NCBI GenBank assembly: GCA_003648245.1
Contig: QMOO01000051.1
Location: forward strand, 1-7,952
Length of the DNA stretch: 7,952 nucleotides
Direction: 5' to 3'
Origin: Caldisericota bacterium
Lineage (GTDB): Bacteria; Caldisericota; Caldisericia; B22-G15
Under the pieces are notes generated by a model. It searched no databases. It saw only the letters and a program-made list of their open reading frames with translations, and had not been told where the DNA came from. Position 1 is the stretch's first letter; the number at the start of each line of letters is the position of its first letter. Positions 1-6,513 of this stretch are shown piece after piece. The translations under genes and the position numbers were made by a program.

Positions 1-987
1 GTATCTTAACTCAGGAAGTATCTCCATAAAACTTTCAATTATACTTACAAGTTCAGTTCTTCTAAAGTACTTTGCTTCCTCTACATCTTCACCAAATACT
101 TTAGCCATGAGAAGTTTTCTCCCGTAGTTTATCAGATCTAAAAGGATCTGTTTTACCTCTTTTCCCGAATCTATGACATTTCCTATCAGGGATAGAACCG
201 TTGCGTCATCGCCATTTCTCATGGATGTATAACATTTTTTAAGCCACGTCTCCTCAGTTTCTCCTAATAGTTCCTTTAAGTCTTTCAGGTTGATTTTATC
301 TCCTGAGTAAAGGATCAACTGTTCAAGAATAGAAAGTAAGTCTCTTAGAGAGCCATATGATGCTTCTGCAACCTTTCTTATAACATCCTCCTCTGCTTCA
401 ACTCCCTCTTTTAAGAATATCTCTCTTGCTGTTTCCATCAGGTCTTTTATACCTATTCTCTTAAAGTTAAATCTTATACATCTTGAGAGAATTGTATTTG
501 GCACCTTCTGGGGGTCTGTGGTTGCAAGAATAAAAACAGCATGTGGAGGTGGTTCCTCCAGTGTTTTCAAAAGAGCATTAAAAGCTTCCTGTGTCAGCAT
601 ATGAACCTCGTCTATTATAAATACTCTATATCTACCCATGGATGGTGAAAGATTGACTCTTTCTTTTAAATTCCTTATTTCATCTATACCTCTATTGGAT
701 GCTGCATCTATTTCGATAACATCCATATGAGTTCCATTCATTATACTTACGCAGTTCTTACATTTATCGCATGGGTAAGGAGTAATCCCTTTTTCACAGT
801 TAAGCCCTTTGGCAAATATTCTTGCAGTTGTGGTTTTCCCGGTACCCCTGGGACCTGAAAATAGATAGGCATGAGACACCCTCTTTTCTTTAAGGGAATT
901 TACAAGGGTTTTTATTATGTGTTCCTGCCCTTTTATTTCCTCAAACTGCTTTGGTCTATACTTTCTGTAAAGTGTAAGATATCCCAT
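1..987 (-). CDS. dnaX: DNA polymerase III subunit gamma/tau, N-terminal part (3' end outside window)
   Basis: This is the clamp-loader ATPase of the DNA polymerase III holoenzyme, which loads the sliding clamp in the cytoplasm. The 329 codons present cover the AAA+ core and part of domain III. The protein opens with MGYLTLYRKYRP, the classic DnaX N-terminus. It has Walker A GPRGTGKTT (residues 45-53) and a zinc module C64-x8-C73-x2-C76-x2-C79. Walker B is IIDEVH (124-129), sensor 1 is ATTD (155-158), and the SRC arginine-finger motif is at 168-170. A sensor-2-like GSLRD follows. The ATG at 985-987 fits the family start, but no Shine-Dalgarno site precedes it; an extended -10 box ends 7 nt upstream, so the mRNA is probably leaderless. 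The C-terminal tau region, and any slippage site producing gamma, lie outside the window. Identification is very secure; only the missing end is unknown. Confidence 0.97.
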   Translation of the reverse strand, partial: MGYLTLYRKYRPKQFEEIKGQEHIIKTLVNSLKEKRVSHAYLFSGPRGTGKTTTARIFAKGLNCEKGITPYPCDKCKNCVSIMNGTHMDVIEIDAASNRGIDEIRNLKERVNLSPSMGRYRVFIIDEVHMLTQEAFNALLKTLEEPPPHAVFILATTDPQKVPNTILSRCIRFNFKRIGIKDLMETAREIFLKEGVEAEEDVIRKVAEASYGSLRDLLSILEQLILYSGDKINLKDLKELLGETEETWLKKCYTSMRNGDDATVLSLIGNVIDSGKEVKQILLDLINYGRKLLMAKVFGEDVEEAKYFRRTELVSIIESFMEILPELRY

Positions 988-994
988 TTATTGA

Positions 995-1003
995 ATTATA
1001 CCA
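995..1003 (-). promoter_or_regulatory. Extended -10 promoter of dnaX
   Basis: Read on the minus strand this is TGGTATAAT, a perfect extended -10 (TGnTATAAT). It ends 7 nt before the dnaX ATG, which puts the expected transcription start at or within a base or so of the start codon. No recognisable -35 lies 16-18 bp upstream (CCAAAA at 17 bp), as expected for an extended -10 promoter. The inference is a leaderless mRNA; this has not been shown experimentally. Confidence 0.65.
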
Positions 1004-1005
1004 TC

Positions 1006-1014
1006 TGTTATAAT
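1006..1014 (+). promoter_or_regulatory. Extended -10 promoter of hisC
   Basis: TGTTATAAT is a perfect extended -10 (TGnTATAAT) ending 10 nt before the hisC ATG, so the predicted leader is only about 3-5 nt. No good -35 is present; its expected place falls on the dnaX start codon. With the dnaX promoter it forms an inverted repeat (994-1003 and 1006-1015, one mismatch, 2-bp centre). Polymerase could hardly occupy both promoters at once. Confidence 0.62.
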
Positions 1015-1024
1015 TAATTTTGGT

Positions 1025-2056
1025 ATGATTCCAGAGAGAATAAAGAAACTTAAAGCTTACAGATTTCCTGAATTTAGAAAGGATAGATTGAACCTTAATG
1101 AGAATCCTTTTCCTCTCCCAGAGGTTGTTCTTTCTGAATTTAAAGAGAGGATAGATGGAGATGATATAAGGCTCTATCACTCCCCCATAGATAACACTTT
1201 CATATCCGCACTTACTGAATATACAGGCTTTGATGGTAAAAACATTTCTCTTCTTAACGGGGCAGACGAAGGAATCTATTTTCTTATAAGCTTATTTGGT
1301 AAGGAAGGTTTTAATATTGTATCTTTCCTTCCATCTTACAAATGCTATAAGGAATTTTCACTAATGCTGGGAGCTAATTTTATTGAGATTCCTCTTTCAA
1401 GGGATTTCTCCATAGATATGGAAAGAACATTAAATGTTGTAAAAGATACAAGAGTGCTTTTTTTTATACCAAACCCAAATAATCCTACCGGAAATCTCTT
1501 TGCAAGGGACAAAATTGTTAGAATTCTTAAAGAAATTAGAGGATTTGTTGTTATAGATGAGGCGTATTTTGAGTTTAGTAAAACCACCCTTGCGCCATTA
1601 ATTAATAAGTTTAATAACCTTATAATTCTTAGAACCTTCTCAAAGTCCTTTTCCCTTGCTGGAGAGAGAATTGGATACTTAATATCTAATGAAGATTTTG
1701 TATCCCATTTCAATGGTTTCAAAAACCCATACAATTTTCCTTATCTCTCCATGGTTATGGGTAGTGTTGTTCTTAAACATAAGGATATATTCTTTGAGAG
1801 AATTCAATGGATAGAGGCTGAGAGAGAAAGAGTTTTTAATGAACTAAAGAAGATCCCCCGGTTAAAAGTTTTTCCATCTAAGACTAACTTTCTTCTGTTC
1901 TTTGTAAAAGATTATAAAAAGTTAAGGGATAAATTAATTGAAGAGAGAATTTCTATCCTTGATTTAGGTAAAGGCTGGTTTAGATTGTCTATTGGAAGAA
2001 TAGAGTTAAACGATAAAGTTTTATACGTTATTAAAGAGGTTAATTTATTGAAATAA
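1025..2056 (+). CDS. hisC: Histidinol-phosphate aminotransferase (PLP fold type I)
   Basis: This enzyme transfers the amino group of glutamate to imidazole-acetol phosphate, giving histidinol phosphate in histidine synthesis. It is PLP-dependent and cytoplasmic. The 343-residue length is normal to slightly short for the family. Visible signatures are the HisC-type N-terminal NLNENPFPLP and NPNNPTG (150-156, with N153 the PLP-ring asparagine). Next come IDEAY (D178 pairing with the PLP nitrogen, Y181) and the Schiff-base lysine K207 in TFSKSFSLAGERIGY. Near the C-terminus, FRLSIG supplies the substrate-carboxylate arginine. No other his gene is in the window, so it is an isolated hisC. Related fold-I enzymes (aromatic aminotransferase, CobD) are possible alternatives, but the N-terminal motif favours HisC. 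The ATG lies just after an extended -10 and has no Shine-Dalgarno site. The 3' end overlaps the convergent methyltransferase gene. Confidence 0.88.
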   Translation: MIPERIKKLKAYRFPEFRKDRLNLNENPFPLPEVVLSEFKERIDGDDIRLYHSPIDNTFISALTEYTGFDGKNISLLNGADEGIYFLISLFGKEGFNIVSFLPSYKCYKEFSLMLGANFIEIPLSRDFSIDMERTLNVVKDTRVLFFIPNPNNPTGNLFARDKIVRILKEIRGFVVIDEAYFEFSKTTLAPLINKFNNLIILRTFSKSFSLAGERIGYLISNEDFVSHFNGFKNPYNFPYLSMVMGSVVLKHKDIFFERIQWIEAERERVFNELKKIPRLKVFPSKTNFLLFFVKDYKKLRDKLIEERISILDLGKGWFRLSIGRIELNDKVLYVIKEVNLLK

Positions 2057-2518
2057 TTTTTTAAGGCAACTTAAAGATAAATTAAACATAGGTACCTCTT
2101 TCATGTATTTTATATACTCATCTCCAAATTTTTTAATCGCCTCAGGTTCTTCAATGGTCTTTATAAGTACAAACATGAGTATGGCTGTGACAGGAACAAT
2201 GATAAGCATGTAGGAAATAGAGTTCATAAGAAAGGCTATACTGAAAGGCATAAGCATAAGCCCTAAATGCATTGGATGCCTCATACATGAGTATATTCCC
2301 TCTCTTATGAGTTTATTGGTTTGAAAACGAGGTACATTACCTTCTTTGCCAAATCTTTTTAACAGTTTTCCAGTTTTACTGCTTATATAGAAAGATAAAA
2401 GCAGTAAAATGATTCCTATTGAAAACATGAGTGCATTGAAATGAAATTTCGTATTGAAGATGAATTTATCCAGTAACTTAGATACAGTTATTCCACCTAA
2501 GATAAAGGCTACCCACAC
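2045..2518 (-). CDS. Integral membrane methyltransferase, isoprenylcysteine carboxyl methyltransferase/PEMT-like
   Basis: This is a small polytopic protein of 157 residues. Hydrophobic stretches lie at about 1-13, 27-46 and 86-121, the last long enough for a helical hairpin. The C-terminal half has the SAM-binding signature of the ICMT/PEMT superfamily. That signature is GIYSCMRHPMHLG (74-86), then an acidic IEEPE (122-126), then FGDEYIKYMKEVP (131-143). Such bacterial proteins methylate small molecules, lipids or protein ends at the membrane; the substrate here cannot be told. The start is uncertain. The only in-frame early start is GTG at 2518, seven bases after an in-frame TAG and without a Shine-Dalgarno site. 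An ATG at 2535-2533 lies in another frame and has a better promoter context (MRFRFLCG then stop). A one-base change would join the two, so the gene may be frameshifted at its 5' end. It converges on hisC. Confidence 0.8.
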   Translation of the reverse strand: MWVAFILGGITVSKLLDKFIFNTKFHFNALMFSIGIILLLLSFYISSKTGKLLKRFGKEGNVPRFQTNKLIREGIYSCMRHPMHLGLMLMPFSIAFLMNSISYMLIIVPVTAILMFVLIKTIEEPEAIKKFGDEYIKYMKEVPMFNLSLSCLKKLFQ

Positions 2519-2541
2519 AAAAATCTAAATCTCATACTTTA

Positions 2542-2550
2542 AGTCTAACA
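2542..2550 (-). promoter_or_regulatory. Possible extended -10 promoter of the methyltransferase gene
   Basis: On the minus strand TGTTAGACT fits TGn plus a 4/6 match to TATAAT. It lies 6 nt before an ATG at 2535-2533, mirroring the leaderless layout of dnaX. No convincing -35 is seen. The match is weak and the main support is its position. Confidence 0.3.
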
Positions 2551-2576
2551 CATTTGAAATAAGGTAATTTCTAAAC

Positions 2577-2605
2577 TTGTTTGAGGGATGTAAGTTTTAT
2601 ATAAT
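2577..2605 (+). promoter_or_regulatory. Sigma-70-type promoter of the BON-argS-gatB-dnaE operon
   Basis: TTGTTT (2577-2582) and a perfect TATAAT (2600-2605) are separated by 17 bp, the optimal spacing. The predicted start near 2612 gives a leader of about 25 nt that carries the strong ribosome binding site of the first gene. The promoter lies in the 118-bp gap between the divergent methyltransferase and BON genes. No terminator or further promoter is visible downstream before dnaE. Confidence 0.6.
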
Positions 2606-2620
2606 AAAAGTAGAAAAGAT

Positions 2621-2629
2621 AAGGAGGAG
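2621..2629 (+). promoter_or_regulatory. Strong Shine-Dalgarno site fixing the BON gene start
   Basis: AAGGAGGAG lies 7 nt before the ATG at 2637 (9 nt counted from the GGAGG core). It rules against the longer in-frame reading from TTG at 2577, which would start inside the promoter and add 20 atypical residues. Confidence 0.85.
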
Positions 2630-2636
2630 AAAAATA

Positions 2637-3518
2637 ATGAAAGAGGAACGCTTTCTTCCTGCAAAGGGAAAGATAGCGGAGGACAGAAGAATATTAAAGA
2701 GGGTGGAGAATCTATTTAAAAGGGATGAAGCTTTAAAAAACGAAAAAATTGATATATCAGTTGTTTCAGGAGAAGTCTTTTTAGATGGAGAAGTAAGAGA
2801 CAAAACCCTTATAAAAAGAGCAGAAAAACTCGTAAGATCTATAAAGGGAGTGAAAAAGATTGTAAATTCACTTTCAGTTCCAGTGAGAAGGAGTATTTCT
2901 GATGAAGATATTGAAGATGCGGCAACCAAAATAATAAAGGAGAGAAACTTATCTGTGAATGTGAGTGTAAGAAATGGCATTTTAAAAATATTTGGTTCCG
3001 TTTCAACTCTAAAAGAGAAAAAAACCATAGAGACTTATTTTAAATCTCTCCCTGTAAAGAGGATAGAAAACCAGATCAAGATCGAGCCTCCCTTTCCAGT
3101 TAATGATTTTGCTCTTGAAAGCTTACTTTTTGATGCCTTAAGGGAACTTAAAATCTTTCATTTGAGGGTAAAAGTCCTCAACAAAATTGCTTATATAAAG
3201 GGAAATGTTGAGAGTGAAGAGGAGAAAAAAGCTGTGGTTGATAGAGCATCAGAGGTTCCGGGAGTTCTTGGTGTTGTAAATGGGATTGTATCAAGAGGAG
3301 ATAGAAGCAAAGATGTGGAGATAGAAAATAAAATTTCAGAAATCCTTAAGGACAGAATGTTTACTAAAGATAATATTTCATTTTTTTCAGTGGGGGGAGT
3401 GGTTTTTCTTGAAGGTGAGGTAACAAATCCTTCCTCCCTCTATGCAATAGAGGAAAAAGTTGGTAAAATTTCAGGTGTTAGGAAAGTAATTAATAGATTA
3501 ATTGGAGTGATAAGGTAG
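2637..3518 (+). CDS. Protein of four tandem BON domains, probably cytoplasmic
   Basis: This 293-residue protein is made almost wholly of four BON (OsmY-type) domains, at about 18-82, 89-150, 157-219 and 227-292. Each is a helix, a strand pair with a conserved glycine, a second helix and a final strand. The glycines (G51, G120, G189, G260) recur every 69, 69 and 71 residues, for example LDGEV and LEGEV. Domains 1, 3 and 4 end in the typical GVxxVxN sequence; domain 2 is more diverged. BON domains are known from periplasmic and outer-membrane proteins, where they are thought to bind phospholipid or other surfaces. Here the N-terminus (MKEERFLPAKGK) is charged, with no signal peptide or membrane helix, so I infer a cytoplasmic protein. 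It is the first gene of the operon, and its TAG overlaps the argS GTG by one base, which implies translational coupling. Its specific role is unknown. Confidence 0.88.
   Translation: MKEERFLPAKGKIAEDRRILKRVENLFKRDEALKNEKIDISVVSGEVFLDGEVRDKTLIKRAEKLVRSIKGVKKIVNSLSVPVRRSISDEDIEDAATKIIKERNLSVNVSVRNGILKIFGSVSTLKEKKTIETYFKSLPVKRIENQIKIEPPFPVNDFALESLLFDALRELKIFHLRVKVLNKIAYIKGNVESEEEKKAVVDRASEVPGVLGVVNGIVSRGDRSKDVEIENKISEILKDRMFTKDNISFFSVGGVVFLEGEVTNPSSLYAIEEKVGKISGVRKVINRLIGVIR
3504..3510 (+). promoter_or_regulatory. Shine-Dalgarno site supporting the GTG start of argS
   Basis: GGAGTGA inside the end of the BON gene places GGAG 10 nt before GTG 3518. The internal ATG at 3542 has no comparable site before it, and starting there would remove the usual N-terminal LKDIL helix of ArgRS. 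Confidence 0.6.
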
Positions 3519-5107
3519 TGGTATTAAAAGATATTCTCTTAATGGAAGTAGAAAAGGTATTAGGGGAGAAACCTCCCCTTTCTCTTTACATTCCCAAAAA
3601 CAAAAAGTATGGAGATATCTCCTCTAATTTTCTTATAAAGTTTGATGATAGCGTAAAGGAGAAGATTTTAAAGATCTTTAGGGAAAATAGGTATTTTGAC
3701 AAAGTTGACCTTCTCCCACCCGGATTTCTCAACATGCACTTTTCATCAAAGTTCTATAAAGACTTTGTTTTTGATCTGTTTTTAAAGAAGGAAGATTATT
3801 TAAGAAATTCCTTGTCGGATAAGAAAAAAATTCAGGTTGAATTTGTATCTGCAAACCCTACAGGTCCTCTAACTCTTGGAAATGGGAGAAATGCTGTTAT
3901 TGGCGACACACTGGCAAACATACTTTCCTATGTTGGCTATGATGTCCAAAAAGAGTACTATCTAAACGATGCTGGTAGAAAGATTGAGCTTCTTAAAGAA
4001 TCAGTGTGGGCAAGGATTATGGAGATCAAAGGAGAAGATTACGACTTTCCTGAAGATGGATACAAGGGAAAGTATGTTTATGAAATTGCAGAAAGAATCA
4101 TTAAAGAATTTAATGGAAAAACATTTAATAAAAAAGAAGTTGGTGAGAGAGCACTACAGATTATAATTGAGTCCATAAGAGAAGACCTCTCCTTGTTTGG
4201 AGTTGAGTTTGATAATTGGTTTTCTGAAAGAGAGATGAGGGAAAGGGGAGAAGTTGAAGAGGTTCTTAGTATCCTTAAAAACAAGGGGTTGATTTATGAA
4301 AAAGAGGGTGCTTTATGGTTTAAGTCATCAGAGTTTGGAGATGAAAAAGATAGAGTTCTTGTAAAATCATCTGGTGATTACACTTATACCCTTACAGATA
4401 TAGCATACCATGTTAACAAATGGAAGAGAGGCTTTGACAGGGTTATAGATATATGGGGATGGGATCACATAGGACACGTTAATCCATTAAAGTGGGCTTT
4501 AAGACCTTTTGGTATACCTGAGGATTTTCTTTATGTAATTCTCTACCATATTGTTCATCTTGTAGAAGGTGGAAAAGAAGTGAAGATGAGTAAGACAAAG
4601 GGAGAATTTGTTACCTTAAGAGAACTTGTGGAAGATATCGGTAAAGATACAGTGAGATTTATGTTTCTTGCCAGATCTCCCTCAGCACCACTTAAATTTG
4701 ACCTTGAAATTGCAAGAAAAAAGAGCCTGGAGAATCCTGTTTATTACATTCAGTACGCCTACACAAGGACAAGGGCCATAGAGAGAAAAAGAGTTGAAAG
4801 AAATATTCCATTTCCAGACATAAAGAATGTGAGTTTCAATTTTTCTGGTATAGAAAGGGAGATAATGAATAAGATAGTTATCTTTGAGGAGACCCTTTCT
4901 TCAAGCGCAAGAAATTACTCTCCTCATCTTCTTCCATTCTTTGCTCTTGAACTTTCTAAACTCTTCCATTCCTTCTATCATGACTTTCCTGTTTTAACAG
5001 AGGACGATGAGGTTAGGAATAGAAGACTTGTTGTTGTGAAAAGTGTGGAGATTTTACTCGGATTAATTTTAAGATTTATGGGAGTCTCTACTCCTGAAAG
5101 GATGTGA
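3518..5107 (+). CDS. argS: Arginyl-tRNA synthetase
   Basis: This class I synthetase charges tRNA-Arg with arginine using ATP in the cytoplasm. It has 529 residues, slightly shorter than the 550-580 of many bacterial ArgRS. The domain order is standard: an N-terminal tRNA D-loop-recognition domain (about 1-85), the catalytic Rossmann fold, and the DALR anticodon-binding domain (about 406-529). The last begins NPVYYIQYAY and ends GVSTPERM. The catalytic core shows SANPTGPL, YYLNDAG, DNWFSE and IWGWDHIGH, and KMSKTKG at 356-362 is a full KMSKS loop. The HIGH site is unusual: T119-L120-G121-N122 replaces the usual H-[VI]-G-H, so both histidines are missing while the flanking residues are normal. 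GTG is preferred over M9 because of the Shine-Dalgarno site and family alignment. It overlaps the BON gene by one base, and gatB starts 8 bases after it. Confidence 0.96.
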   Translation: MVLKDILLMEVEKVLGEKPPLSLYIPKNKKYGDISSNFLIKFDDSVKEKILKIFRENRYFDKVDLLPPGFLNMHFSSKFYKDFVFDLFLKKEDYLRNSLSDKKKIQVEFVSANPTGPLTLGNGRNAVIGDTLANILSYVGYDVQKEYYLNDAGRKIELLKESVWARIMEIKGEDYDFPEDGYKGKYVYEIAERIIKEFNGKTFNKKEVGERALQIIIESIREDLSLFGVEFDNWFSEREMRERGEVEEVLSILKNKGLIYEKEGALWFKSSEFGDEKDRVLVKSSGDYTYTLTDIAYHVNKWKRGFDRVIDIWGWDHIGHVNPLKWALRPFGIPEDFLYVILYHIVHLVEGGKEVKMSKTKGEFVTLRELVEDIGKDTVRFMFLARSPSAPLKFDLEIARKKSLENPVYYIQYAYTRTRAIERKRVERNIPFPDIKNVSFNFSGIEREIMNKIVIFEETLSSSARNYSPHLLPFFALELSKLFHSFYHDFPVLTEDDEVRNRRLVVVKSVEILLGLILRFMGVSTPERM

Positions 5108-5112
5108 GGTGA
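5106..5112 (+). promoter_or_regulatory. Shine-Dalgarno site of gatB
   Basis: GAGGTGA overlaps the argS stop codon and lies 3 nt before the gatB ATG. It matches the extended anti-Shine-Dalgarno complement (GGAGGTGAT) and supports the start at 5116. Confidence 0.65.
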
Positions 5113-5115
5113 GTT

Positions 5116-6513
5116 ATGAGACCAATAATAGGTCTTGAGGTACATACTCAGTTAAATACAGAAACAAAGATGTTTTGTAGATGTAAGATTGATTTTTCTT
5201 CTCCCCCAAATACAAATATATGTCCTGTTTGTCTTGGTCTTCCAGGAGCGCTTCCTTCTCTTAATGAAAAGGTAGTTGAGTATGCTTTAAAGATTGGTCA
5301 TGCTCTAAACTGTAAAATTTCAAAGACATCTCTGTTTCATAGAAAAAACTATTTCTACCCAGATCTTCCCAAAGGTTATCAGATCTCTCAATATGATATT
5401 CCTCTTGCGAAAGAGGGTTACCTTGTTTTACCAAAGAGCGGAAAGAAAGTAAGGATTATAAGAGCACACATTGAGGAAGATGCAGGGAAACTGCTTCATC
5501 CTGAGGATATAGTAGAGGCAAATTATTCCTATGTGGATTACAATAGGGCAGGTGTTCCTCTTGTGGAGATTGTAAGTTACCCTGATATAGAAAGTCCAGA
5601 TGAGGCAGTGGAGTACTTAATGGAGCTGAGACTAATACTTATATATCTTGGTGTATCCACTGGAAATATGGAGGAGGGAGCTTTAAGGTGTGATGCTAAT
5701 GTTTCCATTGAAGGTCATCCGAGATGTGAAGTTAAGAATATGAATTCATTTAGAAGTGTTAAGAGGGCTTTAGAGTATGAGATAGAAAGACAGATGAAGA
5801 TTATCAAAGAAGGTGGAGAGGTTGTTCAGGAGACAAGACACTTTAATGAGTCTGATGGAAAGACATACTCCATGAGGGGAAAAGAGGAAGCAGAGGATTA
5901 CAGGTATTTCCCTGATCCAGATCTTCCTCCCCTGGTGCTTACAGATGAAATTATCATAAAGTCAAAAGAAGATATAGGCGAGTTACCCCAGGATGTAAGA
6001 AACAGATTGAAGAAATTTTCTCTGTCAGAAAAAGAAGTTGAAACCCTTGTAGGAAATATTTATTTAAAAGATTTTTATTTTGAATCACTCAAGGTATTTA
6101 ACAATCCAAAGGCAATAAGTAACTGGCTTCTTACAGAGGTTTTAGGAATTATGAATGAGAAAGGTCTTAAAGAACTACCATTTACTCCCAGAGATTTATC
6201 AAACTCTGTAAAGATGTTTTCAGATGAAAAAATTTCTTCCAAGATACTTAAAAAAATTATAAAGAAACTATTTGAAGGCAAGAGTTTTAAAGAGATAATT
6301 GAGAAGGAAAATATCCTTCCTATAACATCGAAGGACGAGATAAGAAAATTTGTTTTAGAGGTTCTCAAAGAGAACGAAAAGGTTGTTAATGACTATAAAG
6401 AAGGAAAAGAGAATGCCCTGACTTTTCTTATTGGTCAGGTTATGAGGAAGACAAAAGGAAGAGCGGATCCAAAAATATTAAGAGAGGTATTTTTAGAGGA
6501 GCTTAAGAGATGA
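5116..6513 (+). CDS. gatB: Aspartyl/glutamyl-tRNA(Asn/Gln) amidotransferase subunit B
   Basis: GatB is the tRNA-binding and kinase subunit of the GatCAB complex. The complex converts Glu-tRNA-Gln and/or Asp-tRNA-Asn to the amidated forms with ammonia from GatA. The 465 residues are close to the usual 475-480. The start PIIGLEVHTQL is canonical. The zinc knuckle is C21-x-C23 ... C36-x2-C39. HIEEDAGK (118-125) and LVEIVSYPD (149-157) carry the acidic residues of the kinase metal site (H10, E120/E121, E151 are candidates). Further family motifs are RCDANVS, EVKNMNSF (205-212) and DYRYFPDPDLPPL. The C-terminal helical YqeY-like domain (about 318-465) ends with the family tail GRADPKILREVFLEELKR. 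gatA and gatC are not next to it, so the complex must be encoded at scattered loci. It sits between argS and dnaE, and its stop overlaps the dnaE start. Confidence 0.97.
   Translation: MRPIIGLEVHTQLNTETKMFCRCKIDFSSPPNTNICPVCLGLPGALPSLNEKVVEYALKIGHALNCKISKTSLFHRKNYFYPDLPKGYQISQYDIPLAKEGYLVLPKSGKKVRIIRAHIEEDAGKLLHPEDIVEANYSYVDYNRAGVPLVEIVSYPDIESPDEAVEYLMELRLILIYLGVSTGNMEEGALRCDANVSIEGHPRCEVKNMNSFRSVKRALEYEIERQMKIIKEGGEVVQETRHFNESDGKTYSMRGKEEAEDYRYFPDPDLPPLVLTDEIIIKSKEDIGELPQDVRNRLKKFSLSEKEVETLVGNIYLKDFYFESLKVFNNPKAISNWLLTEVLGIMNEKGLKELPFTPRDLSNSVKMFSDEKISSKILKKIIKKLFEGKSFKEIIEKENILPITSKDEIRKFVLEVLKENEKVVNDYKEGKENALTFLIGQVMRKTKGRADPKILREVFLEELKR
6495..6501 (+). promoter_or_regulatory. Shine-Dalgarno site of dnaE within the gatB end
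   Basis: AGAGGAG lies 8 nt before the ATG at 6510, inside the last codons of gatB. Together with the ATGA stop/start overlap it points to coupled translation of dnaE. Confidence 0.65.

Noticed and set aside
991..996. TTGAAT as a -35 box for hisC
   Set aside because: The spacing to TATAAT is only 12 bp. The TGn motif directly before the -10 explains the promoter better.
956..1180. 74-codon minus-strand frame across the dnaX-hisC gap
   Set aside because: It overlaps the starts of two well-supported genes and both promoters, and shows no family features.
1345..1734. 129-codon open frame on the minus strand inside hisC
   Set aside because: It is antisense to a clearly conserved aminotransferase, has no recognisable motif or ribosome site, and is explained by the codon bias of hisC.
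2577..2636. Longer BON protein starting at TTG 2577
   Set aside because: It would start within the promoter, and a strong AAGGAGGAG site points to ATG 2637 instead.
2597..3028. 143-codon open frame on the minus strand inside the BON gene
   Set aside because: It has a low-complexity, Ser/Phe/Leu-rich translation antisense to two clear BON domains; it looks like a shadow frame.
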